Shown here one piece after another: positions 46,260 to 54,340 of a stretch of 64,000 nucleotides of DNA; position 1 is the stretch's first letter, and each line of letters opens with the position of its first letter. Source of the DNA: Dendrophyllia cribrosa. Its lineage: Eukaryota; Cnidaria; Anthozoa; Scleractinia; Dendrophylliidae. The stretch is taken from NCBI GenBank assembly GCA_024195265.1, contig JAJLRJ010000006.1, positions 5,694,615 through 5,758,614 on the forward strand. Direction: 5' to 3'. Below the pieces are notes generated by a model. The model made no database searches, was not told the DNA's origin, and saw nothing but the letters and a program-made list of their open reading frames with translations. The translations under genes were made by a program, and so were the position numbers.

Positions 46260-46619
46260 CTACACCGAGGTCGTGGAATTTTCAAGTTGAAATTGCACGT
46301 GTGACGGTAAATGATTGGGTAGACCTACGAGTTTGGACAGACCAGGTTCTTGAGCCCAACGGGGCAAGGATGTTCTTTTTTTTCTACCGCCCTTCTGAGG
46401 TTTCTTTTTTCTCAAACGGTTGAAGCGTTTCGAGAGCCACTTTACACCACGTTTGCCATGCTCGGCTACCTTGCCGAGTACCTCTGGTCCTTTGTCCATG
46501 GCGTGTTCAATCCCTTGACTTAAGAGATTGGCCACAATGGGAGCTGCCGTGGCCACGGCCATGTCGGCGCCCAAACCTTTTCCACGCTGTCTTGTTTTCT
46601 TTCTGCGAACGGTTGGCAT
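46260..46619 (-). CDS. Small basic protein, 119 aa, candidate core/pVI-like
   Basis: N terminus is basic with RQRGKG at residues 10-15, then an amphipathic stretch (ADMAVATAAPIVANLLSQ), then a basic tail containing PQKGGRKKR. Both Q-x-G-[GK] sites could be cut by the element protease. A TATAAAG box lies at 46653-46659, about 35 bp upstream. Adenovirus precursor proteins VI and X offer a loose analogy only. Confidence 0.65.
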   Translation of the reverse strand: MPTVRRKKTRQRGKGLGADMAVATAAPIVANLLSQGIEHAMDKGPEVLGKVAEHGKRGVKWLSKRFNRLRKKKPQKGGRKKRTSLPRWAQEPGLSKLVGLPNHLPSHVQFQLENSTTSV

Positions 46620-46652
46620 GGTGAATGTACTTGCGGATGAGGACTACTCTCT

Positions 46653-46659
46653 CTTTATA
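46653..46659 (-). promoter_or_regulatory. TATA box upstream of the 119-aa gene
   Basis: TATAAAG on the minus strand (ctttata on the plus strand), about 35 nt before the ATG. Confidence 0.5.
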
Positions 46660-46665
46660 CCTTCC

Positions 46666-47250
46666 TTAAACTTCCCAGGGTTTGCGATGCGCTTTATAAT
46701 GCCCCGTGGCTCCTTTGGCTCCCATACGCTTGTAATCTTTTCTCTTTCCAACCTCGTATCCCACTTTGGCAGCACTGCTTAGCAGCGTTAAAAACCCTCC
46801 TTCTTGTTTCTTCTTCTTCTTTTTCTTCTTCTGGGTGAAGACTTTGGCTGTTAAGGCACCCAAAAACGCTGCTGGCACGGCCGCCGCAGCTCCTCCTAAT
46901 GCAGCACCTGCTGTTAATTTTCCTGTTAAGGTTTCGGGAGTCATCTTATCTCGCAAGCGCCACATCTTTCTGTTGACCCAACGATCGACCTTCTGAGCGG
47001 GTCGGTTGGCATAGGCTTTGGCCATGGCTCTTGATCTCTGGCTGCCATCGATCCCGCGACCTCTTTGACTGCGACGGATCTGTGCTTGCCAGGCCGCCCG
47101 ACCCGTGGTGAGATCGCTTGCATCTTGCAATTGTATCCCTTTCCCAACCACGTAACGGGTAAAAGGAACCCCTTGCGACCAAGGCGCTCGAGCGATGCGT
47201 GGCATGGTGGGCCATGTTCCATAGGTGGGAATGACAATGAGGGACTGCAT
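46666..47250 (-). CDS. Basic protein, 194 aa, with hydrophobic segment and poly-Lys
   Basis: N-terminal 60 residues are neutral. SQRGRGIDG follows near residue 62, then an Arg/Lys-rich part, an Ala/Gly hydrophobic segment (AALGGAAAAVPAAFLGAL), poly-Lys, and QEGGFLTLL near residue 146. The two Q-x-G-[GR] motifs would split it into three pieces. The sequence after QEGGF is hydrophobic, then basic again. A candidate precursor of virion core or membrane-lytic peptides. Confidence 0.65.
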   Translation of the reverse strand: MQSLIVIPTYGTWPTMPRIARAPWSQGVPFTRYVVGKGIQLQDASDLTTGRAAWQAQIRRSQRGRGIDGSQRSRAMAKAYANRPAQKVDRWVNRKMWRLRDKMTPETLTGKLTAGAALGGAAAAVPAAFLGALTAKVFTQKKKKKKKKQEGGFLTLLSSAAKVGYEVGKRKDYKRMGAKGATGHYKAHRKPWEV

Positions 47251-47263
47251 AACTGTTTTCTTT

Positions 47264-47680
47264 TTATGATTTCTTCTTCTTCGTCTTCGTCTTTTTTATA
47301 GCTTTGGCGATTAAAGTTCCCACTACGGGGGCCAAGACACCTCCCATCGCCCCAGCCATCAGGGCTCTTTTCGTTCCTGCTTTGAGTTTGGGGCGTTTGA
47401 TGCCTGGTTTGAAAGCATTCTTGGCTTTGAATTGGGTTTGACGTCCCTTCTCCATGACCCTTTCACCCAGACTGGGGTTGGGGTTTTCCAACATCCACTG
47501 GAGGCGACGGGCACCTTCTTGCAATTTACCGCTTTCGTTTTGCAAGCGTCGATGCATGTCGGCTCTCTCCTTATTCCATCGCGCTCTGATTTGATTGGTG
47601 CGGGTGGCGCGAGATTTGCTAAAATCCTCCAACATGCCTCGTCCTCGCTGTCTTCTCCAATCTCGACGACGGAAAGACAT
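47264..47680 (-). CDS. Basic protein, 138 aa, same architecture
   Basis: Start placed at ATG 47680 (MSFRRRDW), preceded by AAAAA; the longer frame begins with GTG. RQRGRGML near residue 10 is a candidate processing site. The C terminus has a Gly/Ala/Val hydrophobic segment (ALMAGAMGGVLAPVVGTL) then AKAIKKTKTKKKK. Closely follows the ATPase gene. Confidence 0.65.
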   Translation of the reverse strand: MSFRRRDWRRQRGRGMLEDFSKSRATRTNQIRARWNKERADMHRRLQNESGKLQEGARRLQWMLENPNPSLGERVMEKGRQTQFKAKNAFKPGIKRPKLKAGTKRALMAGAMGGVLAPVVGTLIAKAIKKTKTKKKKS

Positions 47681-47685
47681 TTTTC

Positions 47686-48393
47686 TCACGTTTTGTGTCT
47701 TCTCTTTTGAGCGGGTTGCAACACGGTAAGAGGTTCGGGATCGTCTATCAAGAGATGGGTACGAAAACGAATGGCGTCGTCGGTTCGAGGATGATGGTCG
47801 GTCAATAGATAGCCAAAAGGTCTCTCTGTGGCCCTTTTATAGATGGGCCAAAATGCCTCTGAATCACCCAACCAACGATTGCCCAGCATCTTGATGTAAC
47901 GGGTATCCGCAGGATTTTTGAAGAGAACGGTGTAATGATAATTGCGATTTTGACCAGCTTGTTCCTTGCCCGAATGGAAGAGGTTCTGCGACAGGAAAAT
48001 CGCAAAGAGACCCAAGTGATGCGTTCCTTTGGTCAACAGTTGGGTCACTTGAGGTGACTTGCTGCTTTCGTGCATGAGATCGTCCATGATGATCAAACCG
48101 GGGCGTGTTTCGGGTGGAAAGAGTGCTTCCACGTTGTCTGGCAAGCCCTCGTGAAATTGCACGCCCATCTCTTGGAATTGGTTAAAAATCGGTTGCCAGG
48201 CTGATCCATAGCAATACACGATTTTTTGAAAATAACAAGGGGATCTGTCGTCTTCCCGAAAGTAACATGGAGCATCTTTGACCAACTTGTACAAGAAGGT
48301 TGTCTTGCCGCTCAAGGTAGGACCCACGATCTGCATGTTACCCGGGACCCTGAAACGTGGATCATAACAAGAGGGAGCATCTTCCGTTTCCAT
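47686..48393 (-). CDS. FtsK/A32-type DNA packaging ATPase
   Basis: 235 aa. Walker A GPTLSGKTT near residue 23, Walker B GLIIMDDLM near residue 100, and FLSQNLFHSG downstream, the usual order in Polinton, adintovirus and A32-like ATPases. Such enzymes pump genome DNA into preformed capsids. Length is typical. Preceded by a cataaaagg element and a short A-run. Lies between the small basic genes and the protease, as in many Polintons. Confidence 0.88.
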   Translation of the reverse strand: METEDAPSCYDPRFRVPGNMQIVGPTLSGKTTFLYKLVKDAPCYFREDDRSPCYFQKIVYCYGSAWQPIFNQFQEMGVQFHEGLPDNVEALFPPETRPGLIIMDDLMHESSKSPQVTQLLTKGTHHLGLFAIFLSQNLFHSGKEQAGQNRNYHYTVLFKNPADTRYIKMLGNRWLGDSEAFWPIYKRATERPFGYLLTDHHPRTDDAIRFRTHLLIDDPEPLTVLQPAQKRRHKT

Positions 48394-48434
48394 GTTTTTA
48401 ACCTGTCACCCCGTAAAAAACACCGTTCTTCCTT

Positions 48435-48986
48435 TTATGCCTTTCTTTTGCAAAGATTCAACCGTTTGATCCGACACATCTGGTTGGGGCGTCCATCCTC
48501 ATCATACAGTCCCCCTGCCAGGTGTTGATGTCGTAAACTCGGGAATTCTTCCCGTACTCGTTCCACCACGGCCGTATCGTTGTAGACACGATCCGTGTGT
48601 GAGAAGGGTCGAACAATTTGGGTCATGGGTTTGCCGCGGCAACGATGAAATAAGTAGTACAAACAATAATCTCCGCACACATCGGTGTTGGTTCCTTGTA
48701 GCTCTTGTGGAATGTGACGGAAAAGGTCGAAACAACGCCACGCTGCGTTGTAGAAGGATGGCGCTCGCGCGTAACTATCAAAGAATTCTCCGTGGTCTTG
48801 ACTCGCCCAAAACACCGCTATCCAATGTTGGCCGGGTAAGCGTATGGGGTCCGTGTTCCATATGGCGCACTTGGGGTACTCGACGGGTTGACAGGCTCCT
48901 TCATCCGCACCAAACACGTCCCAAAAGTATTTTGAAATGTTGTCATCGCCTCGACACGCTTTTCGCAATTGCAACGTGTCATGCAT
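48435..48986 (-). CDS. Adenain-like cysteine protease
   Basis: 183 aa from ATG 48986 (MHDTLQLRK), directly after AAAAA; the longer frame starts with TTG. Catalytic set visible: His in PGQHWIAVFW, Asp in EFFDSYAR, Cys in DVCGDYCLYY. This is the order and spacing of adenovirus-type maturation proteases of the Ulp1/C5 group. Expected to cut capsid and core precursors at Gly-Gly type sites; candidate substrates are the neighbouring basic proteins. Confidence 0.88.
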   Translation of the reverse strand: MHDTLQLRKACRGDDNISKYFWDVFGADEGACQPVEYPKCAIWNTDPIRLPGQHWIAVFWASQDHGEFFDSYARAPSFYNAAWRCFDLFRHIPQELQGTNTDVCGDYCLYYLFHRCRGKPMTQIVRPFSHTDRVYNDTAVVERVREEFPSLRHQHLAGGLYDEDGRPNQMCRIKRLNLCKRKA

Positions 48987-48988
48987 TT

Positions 48989-49300
48989 TTACTGCAGGCA
49001 ACAGGCATCACTTTTTTTGGCGTAACCTTTGTCGCGGGCCCAACGCGTGAACCCTTTGTTTCCACCGCGTCTTTTATAAGACGCATACTCGGCTTTGTAC
49101 CTGTTCACGTTTCGTCGGGCCTTGTCGTGGTCGATGGGTTGTTGCATGGCTTCGATGGCGTCCCGTGTCACTTGGATCCCTTTCTTAAAATCCACCACAA
49201 TGGGGACGAAACCTCCTCGTTGAATACCTCCCTGCCTTGTCATCCGACGATTTCTTCGTCTTTGGGCGCTGTCTCGTCTGGCACGGGATGGGTTGACCAT
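48989..49300 (-). CDS. Small basic protein, 103 aa, ending CCLQ
   Basis: Arg-rich N terminus, then TRQGGIQRGGFVPIVV (residues 22-37) with two overlapping Q-x-G-G type sites, a helical middle and a basic C terminus ending SDACCLQ. The last four residues fit a CaaX prenylation box, which may be chance. ATG preceded by a 12-A run and G. Ends 2 nt before the protease ATG. Confidence 0.6.
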   Translation of the reverse strand: MVNPSRARRDSAQRRRNRRMTRQGGIQRGGFVPIVVDFKKGIQVTRDAIEAMQQPIDHDKARRNVNRYKAEYASYKRRGGNKGFTRWARDKGYAKKSDACCLQ

Positions 49301-49335
49301 CTTTTTTTTTTTGACAAGGTGGATCTTTTTTTTTT

Positions 49336-49572
49336 TTATCTCCGCCGCTTTTTGGCCTTTAAAAAATGCTCCACGTTGTCTTTTATGCCTTTGAATGCTT
49401 GCTTGCCCAGGAACAAGCCTGCCGTAGCAAACGAAGGGGCAGGTCCTGATAAAAACATACTGGCTCCCTCGGCTATTTTATCCTGCAGGGTGGGTCGTCT
49501 CACGAACCTAGCACCCCCTCTGTGGTACCTCTTTTTGCGAGATACTCTTCTTCTTTTCTTTCTGCAAGGCAT
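49336..49572 (-). CDS. Small basic protein, 78 aa
   Basis: Start at MPCRKKRRR (ATG 49572), chosen because a TATA box lies about 35 bp upstream and the longer frame would run through it. Arg/Lys-rich N terminus with YHRGGARF, then a mild hydrophobic segment and a basic C terminus (KAKKRRR). DNA-binding core protein is plausible. Confidence 0.55.
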   Translation of the reverse strand: MPCRKKRRRVSRKKRYHRGGARFVRRPTLQDKIAEGASMFLSGPAPSFATAGLFLGKQAFKGIKDNVEHFLKAKKRRR

Positions 49573-49603
49573 TTTCAAAACTGACCAAGGAGGACTTGTG
49601 CCC

Positions 49604-49613
49604 TTTTTTATAG
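49604..49613 (-). promoter_or_regulatory. TATA box upstream of the 78-aa gene
   Basis: Minus strand reads ccctataaaaaaggg. Lies between the MCP stop (49815) and this small gene. Confidence 0.5.
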
Positions 49614-49814
49614 GGGGCCCGAGGAACAGGAGAGTGACACACACAAACATCACCAAAAAAGATAAAACATTTTTATTAAACTCTTTTTTTTTTCTTGTTA
49701 CAAAAAAGCTCTTTTCAAACAAGGCATCTAAAGTTCATGAAATAGGCAAGTGACATTTTTATTGACCTCTTTTTTTTTATTGTTACAAAAAGATAATGTT
49801 TTTTCCAGCTCTTT

Positions 49815-51244
49815 TCACACCAAGGCATCGGACAAGAGCACTGGGCCTTGAGTGGTTCCTCTGTTGTCAATCTGCAACAGACTCTCATCTGTGTTGTACA
49901 AGAACAAAGCTTGCAATGCTGCACCTGTCGTTGTAGAAAACCCCAGCCTGACGTTGATCAGCATTTGCAACTGCGGGGTGACAGAATCACCTCCATCTTG
50001 GACAGCCGTCAAATCAAAGGGTACAAAGTAGAAACCCTTTTCAAAGGTATCGGGATCCAACAGGTAAGCATCGCGTCTCTTTTTGCCTGAGGCATTCAGC
50101 AACAAATCATAGATCTCGTATTTGTTGGTAAGATCCACTTTGGCTTTGTTCACTGGGACTCCGTTGGCTGTGCACTCGGCACTGGTGATGTTGAATCCTG
50201 AAAAATTGGCTTTGAAGTCAAAGGGATTTTTATTGAATTCTCCCTGATAACGCGCATCTTCCAACACCACCAACCAAAACAAGCGCGGGGAACGTCCTTG
50301 AAACACATCGTTGAACTCCACTTGGCTGACGCCTGATGGAATGTACCTGTTCTCGCATCGCATGCGCCTGAAGGGGAAGGAGAGGGGGTTGGCCACCGTG
50401 GTCTTTTCCACTTGTTCTTCCATGTACTTCATGATGATATCATTGGGAACGCGATAAAACACACGGAGAAAACACTCTTGGGCCAAGACTTCAAAACTAG
50501 CCGTGTTGTTCACGGCCCCAGCTGCAGTGGACTTGTCCAGGGTCATGGACATCAAACAGAACTTGGGGTCATTGAACTCGATCTCAAATTCTACTCTGGT
50601 GTTGGGTGGGACGTTCTGTTCTATCTGGCAAAAATTACAAGGCAAAGGGCACACGTTGAATTCGAACTTGCCCGTGTCATTGACACAGATCTTTTGTCGT
50701 TGAACCCCTCCAGGATTATGAGTGGCTAGGCCTCCCCATTTATCCATCTGTCCTGCGCTATCTTTGTACCATCCTTGTCGCTTGAGGCGGCTGGCTTCGT
50801 CCCAGGGATCTGCTTCCAACAAGGTCTTGAAATATTCTCGGTATGCCAAATTCACCCCAGCCGTGGACTCAGTTTCGTTGTTGTTGACTCGACAACGAAC
50901 TTGACGGATACAACTGTACCCAAAATTGTTCACTGGGCCTACAATAGCTTGGTTGGTGGTGAAGTCATTCAAGGGTGCTTTTGTGGAGCCCAGTTTGAAG
51001 TACACTTTAAGATGCAGTTCGATCTCGCTGGGGCAGAAGGGTAAGGTCGATCGGCCAAACGAAACTGGAGAGGGTTTGACGAAGTGGTCTGAGATTTCAC
51101 ATCTTCAAAGTGCCATTTGTATTCTGTGGCATCAATTTCTCGCGGAGGGCGATAATTGTAAAGACCCTGATCGGCCTGCACGATGATCCCACCGTTGTTG
51201 TTGTTGTTGTTGTTGTTGTCTGTGTCATCTGACCCTTGTGACAT
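49815..51244 (-). CDS. Major capsid protein (double jelly-roll), -1 frame change near N terminus
   Basis: The body (49815 to about 51005, 396 residues open) has features of Polinton capsid proteins: QAIVGPVNNFGYSCIRQV, AYREYFKTLLEADPWDE, many beta-type segments and a Cys-rich NVCPLPCNFC. The ATG (51244) opens an Asn-repeat N terminus (MSQGSDDTD then eight Asn) in another frame. This frame must change by -1 between about 51115 and 51003 to reach the body. The only in-frame X_XXY_YYZ heptamer in that stretch is A_AAC_CCT (plus strand 51071-51077). A 1-nt loss or an assembly error are alternatives. TATA box at 51292-51299. Confidence 0.85.
51071..51077 (-). other. Possible -1 slippery heptamer in MCP gene
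   Basis: A_AAC_CCT in the zero frame. It formally fits X_XXY_YYZ, but Y=C is an inefficient slip class. It is the only such site in the overlap window. Confidence 0.3.
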
Positions 51245-51291
51245 GCTGACGGTGACGTCTAGTCAAATGGTCGACCACCCGTGGATGCTCC

Positions 51292-51299
51292 TTTTTATA
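51292..51299 (-). promoter_or_regulatory. TATA box upstream of MCP
   Basis: Minus strand reads ctataaaaaggagc, about 48 nt before the MCP ATG at 51244. Confidence 0.6.
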
Positions 51300-51942
51300 G
51301 GAGCTCGTTGAAACAATCACCGTGACCCGTTCGTCTACGTTTTTTTCCTCTTACTCTCTCTCGATTCTCTCCCATGCCCACCTGAAAGCCAGGAATGGCA
51401 TTGGGCAACACCCCGATGGGTCTCCCTCCCAGACGCCGATAGAGATTTTCATCCAAACTCGCGGCCGTGATGTTGCGAGGTCGACGAGGGGTTCTTTGTC
51501 GAGATCGCCGCTTCCCAAAACCCCTCTGCGCTCTCAACAGTTGCTCGTACGTCATTTCGGAGAAAGGTAAGACCAGTCCTCCTTCCTGATAATCGGCCGT
51601 CCCACCGTCGTACTTGTCTCCTCTTCCTCCTCGTTGCATCTTTTTCTTTTTTTTCTTGCGGGGCAGTTCTCGTTTTGTCTTTGTCTTTTTCTTGCGGGGC
51701 GGTTCCTCCTCCTCCTCTTCCTCTTCCTCCTCCTTCTTCCGACAATGACTTTTGTAAAATTTGCGGGCGGCTCGACAGGCTGTTTCGTATCCCGCGTTGG
51801 CCGCTAAATTACCCAGATAACTCACTGCAGGACCTGCCAGCGTGCCCCAAAAACCCCCTTCTTGATACGGAGGCAGGCCTTGATTGTAACCATCACCACC
51901 ACCTACTTGGATCCATTGCGATCTCAAAAACGTGCGACGCAT
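51295..51942 (-). CDS. Basic low-complexity protein, 215 aa, with poly-Glu and poly-Lys tracts
   Basis: ATG 51942 (MRRTFLRSQW); the longer frame begins with GTG. Order: Gly-rich start, PPYQEGGFWG near residue 27, a hydrophobic patch, a run of ten Glu then Lys-rich blocks, KMQRGGRGDK, ADYQEGGLVLP and an Arg-rich end. Three Q-x-G-G sites would release several peptides. Resembles a core-protein precursor in composition only. Confidence 0.6.
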   Translation of the reverse strand: MRRTFLRSQWIQVGGGDGYNQGLPPYQEGGFWGTLAGPAVSYLGNLAANAGYETACRAARKFYKSHCRKKEEEEEEEEEEPPRKKKTKTKRELPRKKKKKKMQRGGRGDKYDGGTADYQEGGLVLPFSEMTYEQLLRAQRGFGKRRSRQRTPRRPRNITAASLDENLYRRLGGRPIGVLPNAIPGFQVGMGENRERVRGKKRRRTGHGDCFNELL

Positions 51943-51955
51943 TGGCACTTTTTTT

Positions 51956-52836
51956 TTAAGGCAATTTACGTTGTCGGAAATACAGAGCAGCTGTGACGTT
52001 TCCTCCTTGAAATGGGATGGGACGACCTAAGTTGTCTCTTATATCGATTTCGAGGTCTCGAAAAGTGAAATGACTCAATCGCGAAAAGATCAAGTGTGGA
52101 ATGGGCACGTCCTCCAAGACCCCCTTCTGAGGGTTGACGCCATGGATTAAGACCACCTTGGCCATCTGCGATCCCACGTACACGGGTTCGGCCACGTTGC
52201 AATGCACGTAGACGTTCTGGAAAGAGTTCGGGGAGACAAAACTCCACACGCGATGATCGGCCGGTAAGGCCATGGTATGCGAGCGTGTGATTTCCACTTC
52301 GGTCGGGCGCCCAGTCTGGGTGTCCGTGCTGGTGATTTCCACTGTGGGATGACGCACGTCGGACTTGTAGTAAAACGGGACCGTCCACGATTCCCAATCA
52401 AGATATCCTAAAACTCGAGCCAACCAGCTGGGTAAGTACAGCGAAAAATCATTCGTGGGGAAGGTCCACTGGTAAAATCCTTTCTCGTCCAACTGCAGTT
52501 GGACACGAGCGGTCGTGCCAGCATCTGAAACGGGTGTCTCCGTTTCGATGGCTTGATGAAGGGCCAACACAACATCTGTCAAGGTCACGTAGAGCCCGCC
52601 CGCCAAAAAAATATCTTGTTTGCCGGACGGGTAGTTGACAGAACACTGTATCTGGCGATCTTGAACGTTGTGAAACGTGTGAGGCATCAACAATTGCACC
52701 AGAGCCACTTCCCATGTGGCATCCAAGGTCCACTGTTCGGGTAATCTCAACCTGAAACGCGATGGGTGTTGTTCGGGAAGAGGTCCTTCTGATCGTCACT
52801 TTCCAAAGTCACTCGACGTCCCCCAGCAAAACTCAT
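51956..52836 (-). CDS. Penton-like minor capsid protein 1, N terminus in a shifted frame
   Basis: The body (from about 52770 down to 51956) has TWEVALVQLLMPHTFHNV near its start and FRDLEIDIRDNLG then IPFQGG and ALYFRQ at its end, hallmarks of Polinton penton proteins (single jelly-roll vertex protein). No ATG opens this frame. An ATG at 52836 (MSFAGGRRVTLES) opens a penton-like N terminus in the -1-related frame that is fused in frame to the C terminus of the upstream 529-aa gene. The family-typical FPNNT motif lies there, just before the frame must change. No slippery heptamer is seen, so a 1-nt loss (perhaps in the run ACCC) or an assembly error is likely. Confidence 0.8.
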
Positions 52837-54336
52837 GCCGGCCGATTGCAAGGGTTGTGTGTTTTTCGTTCCTCCTTTGCGAAAGTACAACCAAACACCG
52901 GTGAGACCCGTGTAAAATGGTATACCCAAACCTTCAGCGTTTCTTAAATGCACTCTCAACTCGCTCAGATTTTGCGTGGGTCCTGCCAACGGTCTGAAAT
53001 CCAAATGCTGCGGGTCGTATTCGACCGTGAGACCGTAATCGCTGCTAGGTGAGAGGGGAAGAGTGGCCAGCAATCGGCGTTGTCTGTCGCCCACGGGGCT
53101 AAATTCCACCACATCTACTTCGGTATTGCATCGCGTGAGGTCCACGTCAGACAAGTGGGTGTTTGTTTGGGCCAGGGATGTCTCCAAACTGGGCAAAGCC
53201 AACCAGGCCCCGAATCCCTTAACCCGAGAAGGAGCTTTGAGTTGTGGGGTACCCATCACTGTCTCCAGACCGTTTTTGAAATCGACGTTGACCCCTTCTC
53301 GGGCCTGCAGAAACCACTTGCCGGGTTCCGTAGTGACCACCGTCACGGGGGATTGTCGCGCGTAGGGTAACAAGGGAGACGGGTCGCGCACCCAAGCCCC
53401 CATGTCAAAGACGGCTCTTTTGCCAAACGTGTAGTGCAACCGCTCGACGGCAGTGTTGAGTTTGATGCGTACGCCTCCCAACAGAAAATCTTCCGTCTCG
53501 ATGCCAAAGTGATGCGTATCCAAACGACTAACCACCCAATCGGCTTGCGTACCTTCTCCCGTGTCCGCGTAGACGGTGTTGTGAGCCACAATGCGCGTCT
53601 GGCCCGGCCGATCTGGATCGGGCTCCAAAAATCCCATCAACAGAGCCAACGATTCCCCTAGATTGTACTGACCCTGCGCCCACAGATGGAGTGAATAATG
53701 CGTCCTGGGTCTGGATGGACTAGCTCTAGTTAACCAGATGTAATCCCTCCTTAAACCCATGAGTTTCAGGAGGGCGAATCCTAGGTAATATTCGATCAGA
53801 TTGAAGCGCGTAGGGAGTGCGACTTGTTTCACGCGATAAGTGTTTTCGATCCTTTGCAAAAATTCACGCACCAGGTCGGGACGAAACAGATCCAGTTTGG
53901 GATTTGTGGGAAAATTTTCGTCCGTGGTGCCAGGAGATTCCATGTGGAGTTGTCCGTAATGATGTTGACCGCCCGACAAGGTGGGTATCACGTACCATCC
54001 CATCTTCTGCACCAAATCGCCAAGCAATTCTGCCGCGTGCGTGAAGTGTTTGTGCGAAGTCAGCGCCATTGATCGAGTGGGAACCGATCCATCCGAGCTC
54101 CCCACACGCACATGGTAATCCTGCGACGATTTCAACACAGTGTTCCCGTAAGAATTGGTGTACAACAGTTTCAAAAGGGCAACTTGCCACTGGTCGGTGA
54201 GCGTCAATGGAATCTCCAACCGTTGTCGGAACGCACTGCGCACGGTGGTCTCTCCGGGTTCGAGGGGTTCCGTGCCCACATCCCCACTATTCAGAAACAG
54301 CAAAAAATCATCGTCCATTTCCCAGGGTTTGGCCAT
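52747..54336 (-). CDS. Penton-like minor capsid protein 2, 529 aa
   Basis: Related to the neighbouring penton protein at both ends. The N terminus has RQRLEIPLTL then DQWQVALLKLLYTNSYGN; the C terminus has LSELRVHLRNAEGLGIPF then VWLYFRK. The middle is about 250 residues longer, with no known motif (VEYYLGFALLKL-like helices around residue 180). ATG 54336 is preceded by seven A and lies 4 nt after the integrase stop. The last about 30 residues are probably the N terminus of the next gene (see 51956-52836). Perhaps a spike-bearing or larger vertex protein. Confidence 0.75.
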   Translation of the reverse strand: MAKPWEMDDDFLLFLNSGDVGTEPLEPGETTVRSAFRQRLEIPLTLTDQWQVALLKLLYTNSYGNTVLKSSQDYHVRVGSSDGSVPTRSMALTSHKHFTHAAELLGDLVQKMGWYVIPTLSGGQHHYGQLHMESPGTTDENFPTNPKLDLFRPDLVREFLQRIENTYRVKQVALPTRFNLIEYYLGFALLKLMGLRRDYIWLTRASPSRPRTHYSLHLWAQGQYNLGESLALLMGFLEPDPDRPGQTRIVAHNTVYADTGEGTQADWVVSRLDTHHFGIETEDFLLGGVRIKLNTAVERLHYTFGKRAVFDMGAWVRDPSPLLPYARQSPVTVVTTEPGKWFLQAREGVNVDFKNGLETVMGTPQLKAPSRVKGFGAWLALPSLETSLAQTNTHLSDVDLTRCNTEVDVVEFSPVGDRQRRLLATLPLSPSSDYGLTVEYDPQHLDFRPLAGPTQNLSELRVHLRNAEGLGIPFYTGLTGVWLYFRKGGTKNTQPLQSAGMSFAGGRRVTLESDDQKDLFPNNTHRVSG

Positions 54337-54340
54337 TTTT

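Noticed and set aside
48599..49753. 384-codon plus-strand frame
   Set aside because: Antisense shadow of the protease and small basic genes; no domain.
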